Below are positions 11,083 to 23,164 of a stretch of 50,169 nt of DNA, in pieces. Position 1 is the stretch's first letter; each line of letters opens with the position of its first letter. The translations under genes and the position numbers were made by a program. Source of the stretch: Bolinopsis microptera (Eukaryota; Ctenophora; Tentaculata; Lobata; Bolinopsidae); the NCBI RefSeq assembly GCF_026151205.1, contig NW_026971797.1:1-50169 (forward strand). Reading direction: 5' to 3'. Under the pieces are notes generated by a model. That model worked only from the letters and a program-made list of their open reading frames with translations. It made no database searches and had not been told where the DNA came from.

Positions 11083-11413
11083 AAAAAATACCAATATGAA
11101 ACCGAGCCAATGCGGGACGGTCCACAATTTAATCAATGGGACAAATAATGTACCAAAACCGTTTTTGACTCCAGATATAATTTAAAACCTAATGAATAGG
11201 TTTGCCCAGAGAGTTTGGGCAAAAAAAGGCAATTTTTAAAGATAAGAACGGGAGCCTATCGAATAGAAAACAGACAAGTTTGGATAAGCTTCTTGGCGGA
11301 TCATGGATAAAAAAAGGTTTCTTTGGAAGAAAGTCCCCCTCGTCCCAGAAATTCCAGAGCACATGTTTATTTTCCAGGCAGGGTATGTTGAAGAGTTCCC
11401 CCTAAGGAAAAGC
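11083..11413 (+). CDS. Frame-broken exon candidate, product unknown
   Basis: Frame 1 is open from about 11083 to 11307, interrupted by TAA at 11146 and TAG at 11197. It reads ETEPMRDGPQFNQWDK, KTVFDSRYNLKPNE and IRTGAYRIENRQVWISFLAD. At an A7 run near 11308-11314 the plausible reading moves to frame 2 (to 11413), KKVPLVPEIPEHMFIFQAGY then VEEFPLRKS. Frame 3 is also open from 11202 to 11402, so the frame choice rests only on peptide composition. The break at a homopolymer fits an indel error. I could not assign a family. Confidence 0.28.
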
Positions 11414-11781
11414 TAAATGATTCAAATTTTTATTTCTAACCCTAAAATGTTTTTGATAATGAATAAAATAGTAGAAAGCATGGAAATCGAAAAATGGAAC
11501 AAAATAATTTGAAACCGTCACACATGTTAAGTCCATAGGTTTTTTTTCATAAAAGTTATTTTTTTGGGTCATGTAGGAAAGACCCTTTTCCCCCTTACAA
11601 GTTTGGTCCCAAAGGGCCATTGTTTTTTTTATAATACCAGAAAGCCCCTTTATTGGTATAAAAATTGAGTCAAATTTTTCCGGAAATACTCAGGGAAAAC
11701 CCGAAGTGATCATGGCTCGGGGTTTTTTTTTTATAGCTTTAAAACACCACCCGACGTAATCCTATTGTTTTTCCTTTGTAG

Positions 11782-11999
11782 GCCACTTACTTTTGATGCT
11801 CCGGTTTTTAAGTGCGCGCATGTTATATAGATCGAGTTTAAGCCAGCCAACCCAGGTGACAGCCCATACGCCCGGCCCCCACGTAAAAAGATCCTCAACT
11901 AGTCCCCACAGACTACAAGCGTCGATTAAAAGGGTCCCCCCACTCCGATCAAATACTGTTTTTTTTACAAAAATATCGTCCCGAGAATCCAAACCTTAA
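11782..11999 (+). CDS. Exon candidate after TTTTTCCTTTGTAG acceptor
   Basis: The pyrimidine tract and AG at 11780-11781 form a strong 3' splice acceptor. One frame is open for 72 codons (11784-11999, basic and Ser/Pro-rich: SLSQPTQVTAHTPGPHVKRS). Two other frames have shorter but more protein-like runs (LTFDAPVFKCAHVI early, VPTDYKRRLKGSPHSDQILF late), so the frame is undecided. The opposite strand is open for 76 codons too. Base composition here is less AT-rich than the flanks. Product unknown. Confidence 0.28.
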
Positions 12000-14197
12000 T
12001 CTCAGAAACAATTTCCCTGAAATTTGTAAACTTCCTCCGTAATTTTTATTTCTAGTTTAATGAAAACTTTTTCTTTAAACCAATTATCCTTATGGGTGGA
12101 AAATTCAAAATCGCGCCTTTTGGAAGATCGAAAGTTATGGGAAATTTGTTCAGAAAATGTTTTTTTTAAATAATGGAACGTCACAAAGTACTTAACTGCC
12201 ATTATCAATATTACGGAATTTTTATCGACCTTTTTTTTTTTTTTGGACTACCAAAACGGCAAAAACCTATACTTCCTATCTAAAGAAAAAATTGCCTCCA
12301 ACGGCCTCCCTAGGCCCCAAACTAATCCCTTCCCATGTTTTTAAAAATATCGGCCCCTTTAATTAATTCGGCCCTTAATTTGAATGGACTTATTTTGAGT
12401 ATTTTGAAAACTTCCAGAAGTGGGTTTTGCAAAATAATTGGGTGGGGTATGAAAACGGTCGGATAGATAATAAGGGATTTTTCCTTCCACACAGTAGATT
12501 TGACTTTTCTATAAATAAGATCTCCCCTGAAACAATTCCTATTTAAATTCGTTTTTTTAACACTAACGCAAATCCGAGAATTGGGAAAAATGACGTATTT
12601 TTCCATCAGGCAAAAACTACTCAACTGGAATGGCAACCCGCAAGGTGGGCCCCCGTCACCGTGGGGGCCCCGCTGGTAAACACAGACAGAATTACCCCCC
12701 CTATTAATTTTAGATAGAACCGGGTTCCCCCCCTACCCATCCAAAACTTTTCCAGGGTAATTTGCTAACGTTAAGTACATGAGGTAATTTTTTTTTGTTT
12801 GTTTAAAGCCCAGTTTTTTGATAAATAGTTTTTATTATCATAAAGCACTGGAGTGGGATCAGCGGCTGGAGACCCCCCTGGGTGGTATAAATTTAACACC
12901 TCCCTGCCGAAAAACACTGCCTGGCGGTTACTTTTTGGGCCAGATTGGGGAAAGAGAAATAACCCTCATATTTTACACCCAGGGCCCCCCCTATTACTTT
13001 TAAACGTAGTAAAAGTGGGTGGGTAAGGTTTGATGGGTATTGGCCATGTCCACCCCCCTATATAACAGTCCCAAAGGAAAGCCAGATTGTTCCCCCAAAT
13101 ATCAACATCCCTGTATAACACCGAATATGTGGGTAAATGAGGTTGGGTATTGATGCTTCCAACAAAACAGGAATTAATCCCAAATTACAATAACAAGGAA
13201 TACAAATGAACAACGGCCCGTTTAAAAGGTCCCCCCAAAAACCCCTGAAATTTTATCAAAACGGTGGGAAATCAATGAATAACAGCGTTGTCTGGTCAAA
13301 TCCCAGCAGCAAACTAATATTTGTCCCCAAATTGAGATTGTTGTAAAATGGAGAGAAAAAGTAATCGTAATGTGAAACCGATGTAATTTATACCTGGTAA
13401 TGGGCTGGTTTTTTGTTTCTCATGACGATTCCTGAAAATAAATTTTGATCCCAGTTTCCCCCCCCCCATCAGAGTTTTGGACTGGCCCCAAACTTACTAT
13501 CCCTGAGTTTTTTACTAATCTCCACCGAACCATTCGCGAGATTGTGGTTAAATCAGTTTTAATGTCCATTTATTCGTTCCCCCCAAATTCCCCCCCCATT
13601 AATACCATGGGAAATGGTCCTATTCCTCGGTTATTAGTGTTTATTTGTCCCAAAATTATAAAAAAAAATCCGTCCACCATTCAAATTTCGTACGTAAACC
13701 TTACAAAAATTAACAGTTTGTTAATATCCACGGAAAATCTGACCAAGTTCACAATCACAGGGGCCTAACGAATCAAGTGGATACTCCTGCAAATCAAGTT
13801 GTAATTGAAAGATTGCATCCCCTTGGAGGGCAGAGGGGTTTGGGGAACGGAAGGCGCCCGGGGTTTGTAAGCAACTGGCGGGGTAAAGGGGGCAAACAAG
13901 ATAACTGGAAATACAACCATACCCAGCAAGAATTAAAAAGTTGAAGTTAATGTTAATTTCTTACTAATGTGGACGTAGCCTAGTGGGAGCTGGTGGGTAA
14001 TATTTATGTTTTATGTTTTTTTTGAAAAAAGAAAAAAATGTTTGGATACCCAAACATGGTTTTGTACATACCAAAAATACCCCACATTTGGGAATTTTTA
14101 AAAGTATAAAAACTGGCCAAAAACTCCCTATGTTTTTTTTTTTATTCCCCTTCTGGAGAAAAACCGAAACAACCTGTTGTTAATTTTTTTTGTTTAG
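12000..14197. other. Stretch with only weak open frames
   Basis: A frame at 12055-12165 is open after TTTCTAG, but a second frame is open there too. A plus-strand frame at 13445-13768 (107 codons, Pro/Ser/Ile-rich) spans several C-runs that probably hide frameshifts. Neither is recognisable. A GC-rich hairpin at 12647-12670 is listed separately. The stretch ends in TTTTTTTTGTTTAG (14197), a good acceptor. Confidence 0.25.
12647..12670. repeat. GC-only hairpin
   Basis: GGGCCCCC at 12647-12654 and GGGGGCCC at 12663-12670 are exact reverse complements around an 8-base loop. It stands out in AT-rich surroundings. Homopolymer expansion may have created part of the stem. Confidence 0.45.
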
Positions 14198-14411
14198 ACG
14201 ATATCCGGTCTACGGTCCCCCTCCCCTTGAAATCCCCCACCTTAATTCAGCTAATACCGTATCCCGGGCGGGTGGCAGAAGAACAGCTTTTTGCGAAACC
14301 GCATCAGAACAGTCTTCCCCCCTCTCCCATGGAATTGTTTTATTTCCCTTTCCCTCCTGGATGGGGCTTCCCCATTTAGCTAAAGTAAAGAATAAAAAAA
14401 GAGAAAAATAA
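14198..14411 (+). CDS. Exon candidate, Pro/Ser-rich, product unknown
   Basis: It follows a T8-rich tract and TTTAG ending at 14197. One frame stays open to TAA at 14409-14411 and reads YPVYGPPPLEIPHLNSANTV, then GGRRTAFCETASEQSSPLSH, then a hydrophobic LFPFPSWMGL. A second frame is also open for about 60 codons (GRVAEEQLFAKPHQNSLPPS). The sequence GCTAAAGTAAAG at about 14381 could serve as a donor, in which case the Lys-rich C-terminal codons would be intron. No family is recognised. Confidence 0.28.
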
Positions 14412-14902
14412 CTATTGGTTTTGAGATTTCTCGTCCCCCCTATAGACCCCCCATATTTTATCTGTTTAATGGAAGACTCTTTTAAATTTTCGTGGGAAAT
14501 AGTAAATCAGGTGCCAACCGGACCGTTTTTTTTTTAACGGCCCAACCCATTTTGGAAGGAATTGGGTTAGAAGAAAATGGCAATAAGCCGACTGAAAAGA
14601 AAGAACGAATGAGATGAAAAAATGGGGTCTAAAGCAAACTGGAAAAATCCCTGAGGGGCAACTGAGTTGTGGAATCATCCAGCGAATAAGTAAAACCTGA
14701 TTGCTGGATTTACCCGTTTTTTTTTTCCTCATGACTCTAGTTGACACATGAAAAAACCTTGGCCTTAAGCTACGGTCCTCTTAACAACCCTATCCCCCCG
14801 TCCTCCCCCCCATTTCGACCTAACTATTCCCCTTTGGTTTTGAGTAGCTCACACGGTTCCATGTGGCCTTTCTTGTTTTTCCTTCTTTTTTCTTTTCCTC
14901 AG

Positions 14903-15010
14903 GGCAACATAGATATTTTACAGCCCTTAGGATTTAATAATTTGTTATTTAGATTAGTTTGGTATCGCCCCCCCCCCCAAATTGCGATCAGAAGGGATAT
15001 TTTTGACTAA
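14903..15010 (+). CDS. Exon candidate with the best splice acceptor in the window
   Basis: Roughly 30 bases of almost pure pyrimidine end in CTCAG at 14902. The next codons are open for 35 residues: NIDILQPLGFNNLLFRLVWY, then a Pro run across C11, then QIAIRRDIFD and TAA at 15008-15010. The acceptor plus the mixed hydrophobic/basic peptide makes this one of the better exon guesses. The C11 run makes the downstream frame unsafe, and the stop may be an artefact. No donor was identified. Product unknown. Confidence 0.35.
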   Translation, partial: GNIDILQPLGFNNLLFRLVWYRPPPQIAIRRDIFD

Positions 15011-15750
15011 AGACTGGCTCAGCTTACTTCCCCTCTATACGACAAGGGGGAACGTACTGCCGGACAGGGGGGGAGAGATCCCCGAAAGGAAAATCTAAGA
15101 AATTTTTGGTTCAAAATGCATTTAAGTTTTTTTTAAGTACCCCCCCCCCCCTTTTTAACCTTTTCCCGTTTTGAACTTAGTTGGTCCAACCCAAACCTTT
15201 CCCCCATCACTGCCTCAAAAACAATTAGGGTCGAAACCGGTCCGTTTGTTTCTCCTAAAGTAATTTGTTTGGAAAACTCGACAGTTCCCGGATGGGGAGC
15301 CCGCCCTTTCTTCAGGGCCCCAAAATTAAGAAGTTATTGGGAATTTTGTACAAATACAGAAAATAACCTCGGATAAAAAAAAAGCCACGTTTGAAAAGAA
15401 CCTCCTTTTTTTATCCGCCCTTTTTTTATAGTCGAAAAATCCCAAGGAAAAGTATGGTTTCCCCATTTACCTGGCTTTCCAAACGGATATTTTAATAATG
15501 ATTAACTGTGGGGCCCTTCATTTTTGCCACTTTGAAAAACTCGGTTATATGTATGGTGTTCCAACCTTATCCCATAATCCAGCCGAAAAAAAAAAAGGAA
15601 AGAAAAAATTAGCTTTTGATTTTGGGGAGGTTTATTTTTTTTTTTTGGCCCCCGAGGTTCAGTTTTGAATTATCAGGGAAAAGGTATCTACAGCCCCAAA
15701 AAAAATAAGGATTTGAATTTTTAGAATAAATAACCTTACTCATATTTCAG

Positions 15751-15884
15751 TTACGTTGGTTCTTTCAAAAAGGACTCAACCCAACTGCAAAATTGGCTGG
15801 CACTATGCTCGCCTAACTTTCCTTTTCTCTATGGTCCCACCCCCCCTTACTTCTTCCCTTCTTGGGAAACGAGTTTTGAATAAA
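15751..15884 (+). CDS. Exon candidate after CATATTTCAG
   Basis: An acceptor, TTACTCATATTTCAG, ends at 15750. With one base carried over, the frame reads YVGSFKKDSTQLQNWLALCS, then PNFPFLYGPTPPYFFPSWET and a stop near 15884. A second frame (LRWFFQKGLNPTAKLAGTML) is open for 21 codons. The runs of C near 15840 make frame assignment doubtful. The minisatellite begins only about 30 bp downstream, so an intron boundary would have to fall before it. Product unknown. Confidence 0.25.
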
Positions 15885-15913
15885 CGATTGTCCTCCACCC
15901 CCCTGGGAAGTTT

Positions 15914-16256
15914 GGGAGTAAAACCACCCTTTGGGTAACCACCTTTGGTAAACAAACCCTTGGGTAACCACCCTTGGGTAAACCCAACCCTTGGTAAAAT
16001 CCACCCTTGGTAACCCCCACCATTTGGGTAATAACCACCTTGGGGTAACCACCCCTTGGTAAACCAACCTTGGTAAACCCACCTTGGTAATAACCCACCT
16101 TGGTAAACCAACCTTGGGGTAAACCAACTTGGATAAAAACCACCCTATGGTAAACCAACCTTTGGGAAACCACCTTGGAAAACCCACCTTGGTAAACCCA
16201 CCTTGGGTAAAAACCAACCCTTGGTTAAACCCACCTTGGGGTAACCCACCTTGGGT
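15914..16256. repeat. Minisatellite, about 14-bp unit, about 22 copies
   Basis: Units of GGTAAACCCACCTT with variants (GGGTAACCACCTT, GGTAATAACCCACCTT, GGTAAACCAACCTT) run head to tail; lengths of 13-17 bp probably reflect indels. The minus strand is free of stops in all three frames over most of the array, and three 14-bp units make a 14-residue peptide period of the type KVGLPRWVYQGGFT. That openness is a property of the repeat and is not taken as a gene. Confidence 0.85.
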
Positions 16257-19200
16257 TTTAGAAATAATTTTTAAAATTCTCCCCCTTTAAAATCCTGTCA
16301 GATCTCCTCATTGTTCGTGAGATAAAATACTTTGTATTATTGCCGGTAGTTAAAAGAGAAATCCCATGAACCTCTCAGGAATGTTTATTTTTGGGGTGCC
16401 CGAAGAAAATCTAAGTGTTTGGATGGAGTCTAAAATATAAATGACTAACAAATATACAACTGTAAATTATTAAAAATTAACGATATAATACCTACAGTAA
16501 TGCCCGGTTAATTAAGCTGTCCAACCCACCGCCCCCTCCCTATCCGATCCCCACCTGTATGGGAGTACGGAAGCCTATACACCCTAACTCACAAAGTGGG
16601 AAGAAAAACTATGGAGGAAAGGTACTAACAGGTTTCCAACGTTTTTTTGCCCCCAACACAAACCAGCGACTTGGATTACCTTGGCACCCAAGGGCGCTGA
16701 TGTAATATGAATCCATAGTGGGTTTTGATTAGAACATTTAATCAACCCTACTACCACCCTCATGATCTGGGTTAGGATTTGTTGTGAATGTATTTGCACT
16801 AAATTTATGTTCTGAAACGAAAGGTACTGGGGGCGAACCCTAAAATAGGACTCCCTTTTCAGCTTGGCGTCCCCCCCGCCAAAATGAATGGACCATCAAT
16901 TTATCATTCCAAAACAGTTTATTTCAAAAAACTTGCCCTTTAGGCCCAAGAAAACATGAACCTTTTCTGCGATCTAAACATGATATAAGAAGGTGGGCAT
17001 TTTTTGTACCGAATGAAATTTTTCTGGTAGCCTGTTTTAAACATTGAAAATTATTTACTAAGTTATGTTGGAGGCCAGTGGGTTCCCCCCCCCCGGTGAG
17101 TTTTGGTAATCAACGCAAAAAAACCCCAGGTTCAATGTTCCACATAAGACACACTACTGGATGGGAAAATTCTGAAAAAAAAAGTCACACATGGATATTA
17201 AGGTTAAATAAACGTAATTTTTTTAAATTACAATCTATTTCCCCTCCAAATTTTTTATTTTTCGTAGTGCCCCCCAGGGCAGAATTCCCTAACCTTGAAA
17301 AAACATTTCCCCCATTAGTTTTCCTAAGCCCCCTTGAGAAAGAGAACATTTAACCCCCTTAGTGTTCCTCAGATAACACTTGCATTTTGAAACTCCTTTT
17401 AAAAATATTTTTAACACAAAAAATATTCCCCTTCCCCCTCATGCACACTGTTAAAAAAAATATTTACCCATATACAGCCCAAGAAAGTGTCCTAGTTGGG
17501 TTCCCCCCCCAAAAAAATCCAAAGGTAAATCCCCCACTAGTGTTCCCCATGGCCAATCCGGGTATAATCCGAGATTAAATCCCTGGGGGGAACCCTAGGT
17601 ACCTGGTTAACAAATAAATGTTCCCCACTCCCTTTCGGGGATAAAGAAAAGAAAAGCACTGCGTCCATGGGGCCAACAGTGTTTATCTCTGTAAAAATAT
17701 CGGTGGTCCCCCCCAACCATTGTTTTCTGTGTGTTATCGTCACCATTCCTTTTCCCCTCCCAGTCCCCCCTGAGACCAATCGAAGCAAGTTGTGGGTTTC
17801 CCAGTGGTGGACTACGAATCTAACTCCCACCTTCTAGCCCCCCCAAGTTTTGGATTTGAAGTGTGTTCATTTGAAAGCGAAAACAAATTTTTTTTTTCCC
17901 CTAACCCACCTTTGCCGAAAGGCAAAAAGAAATCCGGAAGGAATAAGGTAAATCGTTTTGGATATATGAAGGTGGCCCCCGACACGGGTTACCACCCACC
18001 ACAGACCGTGGTCCCCCGACCAAAAAGGTAACCTGGGCTCCGTTCGCAAATATTAAGAACCACCACTCCACTTTTCCCCCTAATTTAATTGTGTGTAATT
18101 GGAAAGCCGTCCCCTGGTTTATGCTGCCGCGACCCCGCTAGGTCCACGTTGGTTTAATGTTAATTACCAGTTTACAGTTTCCTCCTTCGCAAAAGTCTTG
18201 TAATTATGTTCCCCGCAATTGTTCTGGATTCATTTTTTTGTCTGATGCCGCGCGGCGCTACATTGGTCCCCCAAAATGTTAAAATTCCGTCCAACCAATT
18301 GTTTTTACCATGCGCGAAAATTCCACTACGTTTATTATTTTTTCCCAGTCCCCCACTCTCTTTCCACACTCGAAAGAAATTTAATGGTTACAAACTTTAC
18401 AAGTCCATCGGTTGTCGAAGGGACAAAAATAGCATTTGTTGCCGTGTGTTATAAAAACCGCGGGGCCCGGAAATTAATTTGGTTTTTTTAAAAGAAGCAC
18501 CAGCCTCCTTAAAATCCCAAAATTAAAAATTTACTTTTCAAAGTTGTTGACCAACACGTTTTTGTACAGTGTATGTTTTGTTCATTCCGATTTAAATCCA
18601 CATAATTTTTTCCTCTCTGAAAAAACGCATCGCCCCTGCTATAAACTTTACTTTTTTTTTTATACAGCCACGCCCCAGTTTTGAACCCTCTCTCCTTTTA
18701 TAAACAAAAGATGTTTTAGCTGAATTTGTGCGCTGTAAATTGCCCTTCCCGAATAATAGCACGGCCCGTGGTTTGTGAAAAAACCCCTATACAAGTGTTT
18801 GTTTATCAAGGAAAGTTCCCAGTTTTTTGTGAAAGTGGGGTACTTTGTAGAGCCGTTTCATTCCATACCTCCCACACGCCCACCGGGTTGGTTTTTAGAC
18901 ATATCAGTGTATCATAAGTAGAGCGGCCCCACGGTTGCAACTCTAACAATGTAAACCTGTAACAAGTACATTTTGTATTTGTTCCCATTATACCAAATTG
19001 TCTAATAGACCTTAATATTCATTTTTGCCATTCCCACTGTTTTTCCCCTGGGCCCTGTAATGGTGCCAGTTCTTAACCACAGAAGGTTTAAAATTAAAGC
19101 GGTCCCAAACAGGAAATAAGTAAAATGATTAAAAAAAGGGTGCCAATAAAATGGTTTTGGGATGTTGTTAAAAATAAGCGGGTGCCCCTTGTTATCTCCT

Positions 19201-21304
19201 AAACCCATACGGAGTACTCAAAACCAACAAACACCCAACCCCCCGCTTTATGCCCGTGGTCCTTCGAACAAATTTGTCAATTTTCCCCCTTTTAGCTCTT
19301 CCCCCTAGCGCGGGTTTCATTATGGTCAAAACCAAAAGACCGCCCATTTTGGCCCGGGAAACGTTGTCAAATTATCTACTCAAACAATATCATTTTAAAT
19401 CGGGGATTTGGCCCCTGTACCTTTACCATAAAGTTTGTTAAAATTTTTTTAATAAACAATTGTAAAAATGTTAACTACTCCCTAAACTTTTTGGATGTTG
19501 TCTCCTAGTACAAAACAAGAAACGGGAAAAAACCTGTTTTATTTACCTAACTCCTATCACGTTGGGAAGATGGAAAGGTCACCTTGTATGTGGATCAGTA
19601 GTTTCCTTTCTTTGACAATTTGTTACACTCATATACACTGTTGGATATGTTTAAAATAAATGTGGGGAAAGGTGGGTTAAGTTTGGTAACAGTGGGATTT
19701 TTTTCACTGAAATTATATGGAGTATATGTATTTGTAATCATCGAACAAAATTGGTCCCCCCAAATTTGTCAATGTTTGTTTTATTTAATATAAAAAAAAC
19801 CAAATTGGATGCTGTCCGCCGCGTGGGGATGTAGTGCTGGTGTCCCCCCCCCCCCATGGTGCCAATGAATTTTTGCAATGGTTTTAAAATGTTTGTTTAT
19901 CAGTTTTCATAACCATTCGAAATATGATAACTTATAAATAATATACATCCATGGGGAAAAGATAAATTGTATTTCAAGAATTCCAAGATATTTTAAAAAA
20001 TAAGACAACATAACACCATTGGTTTAAAAAAAATAAGACAACACACATAAACAGTATTAAAACCAATGTCCATAATAAACCCCAAATGTTATTATTTTTT
20101 CTCTGTACTAAAACAATCTGTTTCTATTCAGAAGCCCCCAAGAAAATATCTGGCCAAGTTTTTATTTGGGTTGGGGGGTTGGGGTGGGGTCAATCGCCTC
20201 CCCCTGTAAAAATAAAGTTGAAGGACAGGGCCCGTTGCTAAAAAAACCTTCCCCTCAAAAAACCAGCCGTGCCCCAAAATAATCTACCGAAAGGGGGATT
20301 TCCATACATAATTCCTTAAATTAGCACGATTTAACGAAAAAAGGTGGAAACGGTCCTTTAACGTGTAGCATCCCGGTTAAGTAAAGATGATCTCGGTCAA
20401 AATGTTTAAAAAAAATAAAACACCGAACCATTGCCTAACAGCCGAGATAAAAGCTGAACGGATTCCCCTTTAACAACAACAAGTTTTCCCAAACCCAATC
20501 GCGGAAGGCCCCCCACGAGTCCTCATCAAGCAATCATCCCCTAGTGTCGTGACAACTGTTCGAGGGTAAATGGCCAAAATGGAAACTGAAACCCTGTTAT
20601 TTTAACATTCACACACTTTTGGCGGGGAGAAAGAGCCACTTCCCTACGCCCCCTGCTGGTGGGAAGTTCTACAAACCTCAGAAGAAAAACCAATAACCCG
20701 ATCTTTAAAAAGCGTTATAATGCCCAAACCCAGTGGGTAAATAATCCACTCCCGCTCCAATCCCGAATTGATCAGGAAAAGGGACTTATCGACTATTGCA
20801 TCCTCCCCCCGGGCCCCAACCCCTGGGCCCCTTATCTTCCTGGTACACCCCTCCCTGCATAGTCTCGTTTTTTTGAGAAATACTATGGAGCCCCAGAAAC
20901 GGTGTGGTTTCCCAGAGAGGGGCCCGTTTTAAACATTTTCCCAACAAAGCCTCGAGCGTTGAGTTAACGGGTAATAAAAATGTTTTTTTCCCACCTGGAG
21001 AGGTCCCCAGCTGAAGGGAAAACCCGTCCCACTTCCCCCAGTTAATGTGGGAAGGATATTAGAAGCTGTCGTTTAAACCAGAGACCGAGAAATTTATCAC
21101 CCATCTTTCCATGGTGGTCTGTACCCGTCCTCCTATAGTGGAATAATCGTGGTTTATTTTGATTTAAGTTTCCCAACAAACGGAAAACCTGCTTTGGTTG
21201 ACAATGGAATAAATAGAAAAAAAAAACTATTTTTAATAGTATTTACATACTAGTCCTCCCCTGGCCCTTTGGGCGACCCATTAATTTATGATTAAATTTT
21301 AGCA
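16257..21304. other. C-run-rich stretch with no supported gene
   Basis: Plus-strand C-runs of 6-10 are frequent. A short open run at about 16288-16370 (LSDLLIVREIKYFVLLPVVK) and frames at 17078-17353, 17792-18031, 18206-18454 and 20659-20862 were inspected. None has a recognisable product, and most cross C-runs that make the frame unreliable. A small repeat cluster at 19995-20068 is listed separately. No tRNA or rRNA was recognised. Confidence 0.25.
19995..20068. repeat. Short direct and inverted repeat cluster
   Basis: AAAAAATAAGACAACA occurs at 19995-20010 and again at 20028-20043 (33 bp apart). CATTGGTTTAA at 20017-20027 faces TTAAAACCAATG at 20057-20068 as an inverted pair with one extra base. 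It may be the remnant of a small repeat; its function is unknown. Confidence 0.5.
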
Positions 21305-21631
21305 TTGAACGAACCACATAATTTTCCTGGAACATTTTATAATTTTACATCCGACCGCCAAGACATAAAACATAAACGAAGGAATGAAGCAAAAAATACA
21401 GAATCGGGCCCCTTCCAGTTAGAAAAACAATACAGACCCCCATATGTACCATTTATCCTGGGTTATGATAAAACAAAATTTTCCGAACTGTTGTTAGCAA
21501 AAAACAATTTAAAAGCCGATCTGATCAGGCCCCAAAAAATGAAATCCCGGGAAATGGATCATGCAGTAAAAATGCGAAGTAAACCCACTCCCCTTGTTAA
21601 AATGTGGTGTACACCCGCCTCCTGTAACTAA
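21305..21631 (+). CDS. 108-codon open frame, hydrophilic, product unknown
   Basis: The frame is open to TAA at 21629-21631 and is preceded by AAATTTTAG (ending 21302), a plausible acceptor. It is hydrophilic and basic: FYNFTSDRQDIKHKRRNEAK, then SGPFQLEKQYRPPYVPFILG, then KTKFSELLLAKNNLKADLIR. It contains few homopolymer-encoded residue runs, so its openness is less likely to be an artefact than that of most frames here. A frame of this size is still expected occasionally by chance in 50 kb. No domain, signal peptide or membrane segment is seen. Confidence 0.3.
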   Translation: MNEPHNFPGTFYNFTSDRQDIKHKRRNEAKNTESGPFQLEKQYRPPYVPFILGYDKTKFSELLLAKNNLKADLIRPQKMKSREMDHAVKMRSKPTPLVKMWCTPASCN

Positions 21632-22679
21632 CAAGAAGAACCTTCCTTGCTTGGGCCCATTTTCTTAACAGAATTCGGTTTCAAGTCCTAAGATATTTTT
21701 TAAATATAACGAATAAACGAACCCAAACGTACACCGTAAAAAATTTGCACAGAAGCGTTTATCTCAGTTCCCTGGTTCGGGGCCGCCCCTTTCCCCTACT
21801 TATTTTCCAAAGCTTGTCCCCTAAAATTAAATTAATTGGAGTCCAATCGAAAACTCAACCCTCCTAAAACCTGCTAAAAAGTTCAAAAATACAATTTTTA
21901 AAAACAAACGCCCCCCCCCCTGGTCCTTAATAAGGTCAATCTTGCCCCCCAGATGAAAAGTGGGGCCCAAAGTTATCCTCAACATATTTGTGTACATTTT
22001 ACCAAAGACAACCTAAGTTGGGGAAAGAAACGTATCCCGGGGAGTAATATCAAAAGGATGGCCTGTGGATAATATCCTGGTTTTTAAACAAGCGGATAAT
22101 GGTTAACGATAGATGGATAAATAGCCAACCCGGCACCCCGGCCCTCCTCTTTTGTCCCCCCACCCCACCAATTCCAATTGATAGCAAGATAAAACTATGG
22201 AGCCTGTGTTGTTAGTTGGGGGCCAGCTTACTTAAAAATGGATATCCGTCCCCATAAAATTTTGTATCTGTATCTGAATTGATACTGCATATTAACAAAA
22301 TAGCAATAATAAAATTCCAATCGGGGGATCCAAAGGCGTTTGCAAGAATATCGCTTTTGTGTTTGGGGTCCCCCGAGGCGGATTTAGTTTGCTTGGCCAA
22401 AAGAGGAAATAATCAATGGTAAAATGGTAAAAAAGACCCTCTTTTTTGACCGACCGCCCCGTTACCTCAAAATTGATGTTGCGCCATAATTTTTTTTTTT
22501 CGTTTGATTTTTTCGAAATGTTTTAAAACGTTTTAGGGTGTACCTGAAATGTGGGTACACAACCGTGTTTTTTTTTGGGAGTAATTTCTTTTAATTGGTG
22601 AAGCTTAAAGTGTTTTTTTGTTTATTTTTCATTGTAAAGGGATCGTCCATAGACAAACAATAGTAGCATGGTAATGCCC

Positions 22680-22722
22680 GTGGATTAGTAAAATGGGTTA
22701 GCGTTGGATTAGTACAATGGGG
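22680..22722. repeat. Two-copy tandem repeat, 23 bp
   Basis: GTGGATTAGTAAAATGGG (22680-22697) is followed by GTTGGATTAGTACAATGGGG (22703-22722), with two or three differences. It is a local duplication with no known role. Confidence 0.5.
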
Positions 22723-23164
22723 TTTTTTTTGCGTGGAATTTAGCGGTGGTCCCCCACCCACCCCATTTGTGGCTATAACTTTTTTTTCCCAACAGAACGT
22801 TTTGATTTTTGTGGGCAAGTAAGCCAAGTAAATAAACTGAAAGGCCCCATGTCCTATTATAATGAATAATATGCCTTTATCTCAACTTTGTGCAGGATGG
22901 TGGACCCGTAATGCCACCAGTTTTGACCGGTGGACGGTATACCAGTACCTCCCCCACTGGGGTTAAAATTCGAACCCGGTGGCAGATGCTCCAAACACGA
23001 GAAAAAGGCCCAAGAAAACACAAGACACGTTTTGGCATATCAATCCCAGGAATGGTTGGGGAAGAGGTTTTTTTTTCCGGAGGATCTCCCAAGGGAAGGA
23101 TGACAAGCGGTGGAATGGGGGATTTGGTTTTTGGATTATGTAAAAAATCAAGGGTTCCCCCAAT

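Noticed and set aside
15803-16217. Three overlapping minus-strand frames of 102-134 codons rich in Gly, Trp, Tyr and Pro
   Set aside because: They are the three reading frames of one 14-bp minisatellite, all open because the unit lacks stops on that strand.
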